64,000 bases of DNA, taken from assembly GCF_000213175.1 (NCBI RefSeq), contig NW_009799099.1, positions 2,924,029 to 2,988,028 of the forward strand. The letters are read 5' to 3'. Each line of letters starts with the position of its first letter. The first letter of the stretch is position 1. The position numbers were made by a program, and so were the translations under genes. Below are positions 61,096-64,000 of the stretch, one piece after another. The stretch is from Neurospora tetrasperma FGSC 2508. Its lineage: Eukaryota; Ascomycota; Sordariomycetes; Sordariales; Sordariaceae. The notes under the pieces were generated by a model that did no database searches, was not told the DNA's origin, and worked only from the letters and a program-made list of their open reading frames with translations.

Positions 61096-61722
61096 TATTA
61101 TACGGATATTCTAACCCTAACCCCGGCTAAGATTAATAAACCCTTTAGCTAGGACTAATCTTCTAACTAACGAAATTTTAGATAAATAATTATAGGAAGC
61201 CTATTTAAATTTTATAGCTTTATAGCCTTATAGCTTCGTATAAATATTTTAAGTATTTAAATCCGCCCTAACGGAGAGATTATTCGGCCGATAGTACGGT
61301 TATCCAAAATCCCCTTACGCCTTCGGCGTATTCTAACTAATAGTATAATTACTATATATACGCTAGCCCGGCTAGGGAGGGGAACCTTATCACTAGAAAG
61401 CTAAATAGATTAATAGGGCGGTACCGGTAACGATACTAGCGCTAAAGGAAGAAGTTAATTAAAGAAAAGTATTTAGAAGGACCTATATGTAAGTACTACG
61501 GTGTATACTGCTAAATAGATACTTTATAGCCTTATAGCTATATTAGGCTCCTAGATTCATATACGTACTAGATAGAAGGAAGGAAGGCTTTAGGTATAAG
61601 AAGGCTGCTGAGCCCGGCCTAATTAGAAAGGCTTGAAAGGATCAACAAGGCCTTCGAGACTAAAGTAGTTTATTAGCTAAATTGAACTATTATTCCAAGC
61701 CCAGAATACTACCCTTGTTACA
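61096..61722 (+). repeat. Right LTR (627 bp)
   Basis: Partner of 47239-47865. The inner end is AT-shifted and the outer 160 bp keeps GC-rich text (GAGCCCGGCC at about 61610). Confidence 0.93.
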
Positions 61723-62830
61723 GAAAGTCCTATTGATAGTTGGTCATTCTACCTACAGTGTACAAGAATAAATAATAGTATTGCTTCGAATTTTATAGCT
61801 TTGCGATTGGGGTTTATTGGTGGTAATTATTAGCGATCGGGATTTTAAATTCGTTTTAATAATTTAAAGGAGTATTTTCGAAGTATTAGCCGTTAATTTA
61901 TTATTTTCGATAGTATACTACGCTTAAATTGACGGATAATTAGAAAGAATTAATTAGATTGCTAAAATAGTTATTCGTATATAGTATATAATAAATATTA
62001 TTCTTTAAATATTAATACTAGTAGTATTGTAATATAATTTAAATAATACTATTTAATTTATAATTAGGCTATTATTAAATAAATTAGTATATAGTTTTAA
62101 ATTATAAATTGCCTTCAATCTACTTATATTGAACAATTAAGAAACTACTATTATAGAATCTTTAACTTTTATCTATTAAAAATATTAATTTAAGGTTGTA
62201 AAATTTATTAATTGGGTTAAGATAGTTACTAAGGAATATTATAATTCTAAGTATTTTCTAATAATATTTAAAGTAGGTAATAAAATTTATTTGTATTTTA
62301 GGAAAGGTTATTATTTACCCGGAAGCCCGAAGAAGAATCAGTTAGTAAAATAAATAAGTCCCTACTATATTTTCGAAAGAGTAGGCTTATTAGCCTATAA
62401 ATTTAATTTACCTAGAATTTAGTGTATCTATGCTATTATATTTGTAGTATATTTTTATAAATTAATATAAAGCCCGGATTTATTTAATTGCGAAATTTCG
62501 CTACTATTACTAATTAAAGTAGATAGTTAAGAGGAATAGGAAATCGAAAATCTTGTTACTAGAAGTTAAAGTCTATTAAATATATAGTATTTAGTTAAAT
62601 AGACCGGATATTAAAATAAAAATTATATTTAGGAGTTGTATAGTAAGTTTATGAGGAATTCGAAGGAATTAATAAAAGAATTCAATATAAAATACCTATT
62701 AGAATTACTATTCTATAGTAATTATAGGAGGGTAATTTAGCGCATTGGAAGAATTTCTAATTGTTTAAAGTATTAGAATTAATAAAGAGAGTAATAACTT
62801 TTTCGCTAAAAAAGGGGGAGGTTACTAGAA

Positions 62831-64000
62831 ACTATAAGGGTTTAAAAATCTTTCCTTTATTTTGAATTTTATTTATTATTTCTTTATTATATATTTTTAT
62901 AAACGGTTATATTTTCCGTATTTTTTATTAGAATTTCTTAAATTGTATTTAGAAATATATTTAAGCAAAGTAAGTCTATTACTAATAGTATATAAAATAA
63001 TATACAATATATTACTTATAGTTTTAATTAAAACCCTTTCTATTTTAATTAGGTAGGTACGTACAGTTATACGAAGGTAGTAGTATTTATAATTATATAT
63101 AGTAAATAGCCCCGGTAGGTAGGTACTAGTAAAGAAAGAGTTTTAGTACGTATATATACAACTGTTAAAAGAATTAAAAATATTTAACTACTTTTAAACT
63201 CTCCTTCTTACTCTAATAATTTTATTATATCCTATTCTATCCCTATACTATTTAATTTTACTATAGTTTCTATTATATAATAATTTTATTAAATTAATTA
63301 TTATTTATTACTTTCTTTATTCTACTTTTACTAAATTATACTTTTAATATAATAATATAGCCGACGTTAATATAGAATCCCCGCTGCCTATTAATAATGT
63401 AATTACAATTCTTAATAATTAGATTAATAATTCTAATTATAACGGTAATTTATATAGTTTTACCGTAGACCGGCAATTCGCTCTACAATTTCTAAAGTAC
63501 AATTTTAAGTTCGGCGTATTAGTTAATACGGTAAAATATTTTAACTATCATATAATTAATAGAATTACTAGCAAAATTGTTAGTTTAGGAAACGATAATA
63601 TATATATTGTACTTCCTAATTTCATAGCTAATTTTATTGAATAAATAAATATAATTTAATTTAAATAATTCTTTAATTATATTTACTATAAATATATTAT
63701 TAATACAAATAATAATTTTAATTAAAACTATAGCGTTTATAATCTATTTAATCGTCTTCCCGCTAAGTCCTTCCAATTTACTTAAAGCGTTCCTGTTTAT
63801 AACCCTAAGAAAATAGATAATAGAAGACGTTTAATACCAATTATAACTACCAATTACCTCTTTATATAGTACGAAAATAAGTTATACTCTATATTTTATA
63901 ATACTATTAAGCGTACGAGCGAATTAATTAATATAGATTCGGCAATTTTGTACGCTATTAATAGCAATTTTGCTTACCTTATATCCGTACTCTTATTAAT
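62831..64000. other. AT-rich, RIP-degraded DNA, unassigned
   Basis: May begin with the 3' LTR of the outer Gypsy-type fossil and continue into another element. A stretch near 63.36-63.64 kb has protein-like character on the plus strand but matches no family I recognise. The block runs off the window. Confidence 0.5.

Larger units (their letters stand above)
47239..61722 (+). mobile_element. Gypsy-type LTR retrotransposon fossil, plus strand, interrupted
   Basis: LTRs 47239-47865 and 61096-61722 are each exactly 627 bp, from TGTTACACGG to TTGTTACA in the better-kept parts. Perfect target duplication GAAAG at 47234-47238 and 61723-61727. Subtracting the nested element leaves about 7 kb, a usual length. 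Plus-strand coding character: gag (about 47.9-48.6 and 56.0-57.5 kb), protease-like (about 57.6 kb), reverse transcriptase (about 58.0-58.9 kb), RNase H, integrase (about 59.6-60.4 kb), and a chromodomain-like end near 60.8-61.0 kb that would make it a chromovirus (inference). Broken at very many places by RIP. Confidence 0.9.
40700..62830 (+). mobile_element. Outer Gypsy-type fossil, plus strand, split by a nested element
   Basis: Two parts, about 40.7-47.24 kb and 61.72-62.83 kb, lie either side of the insertion at 47239-61722. Coding character on the plus strand follows the Gypsy order: gag-like with a possible knuckle (about 41-43.5 kb), protease-like (about 44.2 kb), reverse transcriptase (about 45.0-45.9 kb), RNase H (about 46.1-46.5 kb), and integrase from about 46.8 kb resuming at 61.73 kb. 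A purine tract (AAAAAAGGGGGAGG) at about 62808-62821 could be the polypurine tract before a 3' LTR. No LTR pair could be shown, so the ends are approximate. It is heavily broken by RIP and is the oldest element of this nest. Confidence 0.7.

Noticed and set aside
40150-63200. LTR pair for the outer Gypsy-type fossil
   Set aside because: I compared 40.15-40.7 kb with 62.8-63.2 kb by eye and found no convincing match, so no LTRs are claimed.

Overview
The window is nuclear DNA of a filamentous ascomycete, most likely a Sordariomycete. The evidence is short spliceosomal introns (about 56-101 bp) with CTRAY-type branch points, split nuclear tRNA genes, a fused GATase/aminodeoxychorismate synthase, a Zn2Cys6 regulator, and a long AT-rich block full of TpA that looks like repeat-induced point mutation (RIP). 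I cannot name the species.

Positions 1 to about 28.65 kb are ordinary, moderately GC gene DNA with wide spacers. They hold four tRNA genes (Tyr, Met, Thr, Ile; three are split), a relic of a cyclase/kynurenine-formamidase-like gene, a hotdog thioesterase, a secreted Ser/Thr-rich wall-type protein, a Mn superoxide dismutase, a small unknown two-exon gene, a T5orf172 (GIY-YIG-like) protein, the folate-pathway enzyme PabAB and a Zn2Cys6 transcription factor with a 73-bp tandem triplication just 3' of it. The spacers at 12.6-17.8 kb and 23.4-28.7 kb contain no protein gene I can support. The genes do not form an obvious cluster or shared pathway.

From about 28.7 kb to the end (over 35 kb) there are no host genes, only RIP-degraded mobile-element fossils stacked inside one another. 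Nest 1: a roughly 605-bp TIR element (MITE-like, TA target duplication, ~133-bp inverted repeats) is split by a short gag-only LTR element (28918-39692, 326-bp LTRs, ATAAC duplication). That element is itself split by a Gypsy-type element on the minus strand (30505-39006, 454-bp LTRs). Nest 2: a plus-strand Gypsy-type fossil (about 40.7-62.8 kb) is split by a second Gypsy-type element (47239-61722, 627-bp LTRs, GAAAG duplication). That one is split by a third, on the minus strand (48598-56034, 474-bp LTRs, CCGGG duplication). Each LTR pair is equal in length to the base and each insertion has a 5-bp target duplication, so the order of insertion can be read directly. All internal reading frames in the block are broken many times over.

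No new enzymatic or defence system was found. The most notable points are the mixed-class nest, the MITE-like family, the uneven RIP across paired LTRs and inverted repeats, and a few unusual host proteins.
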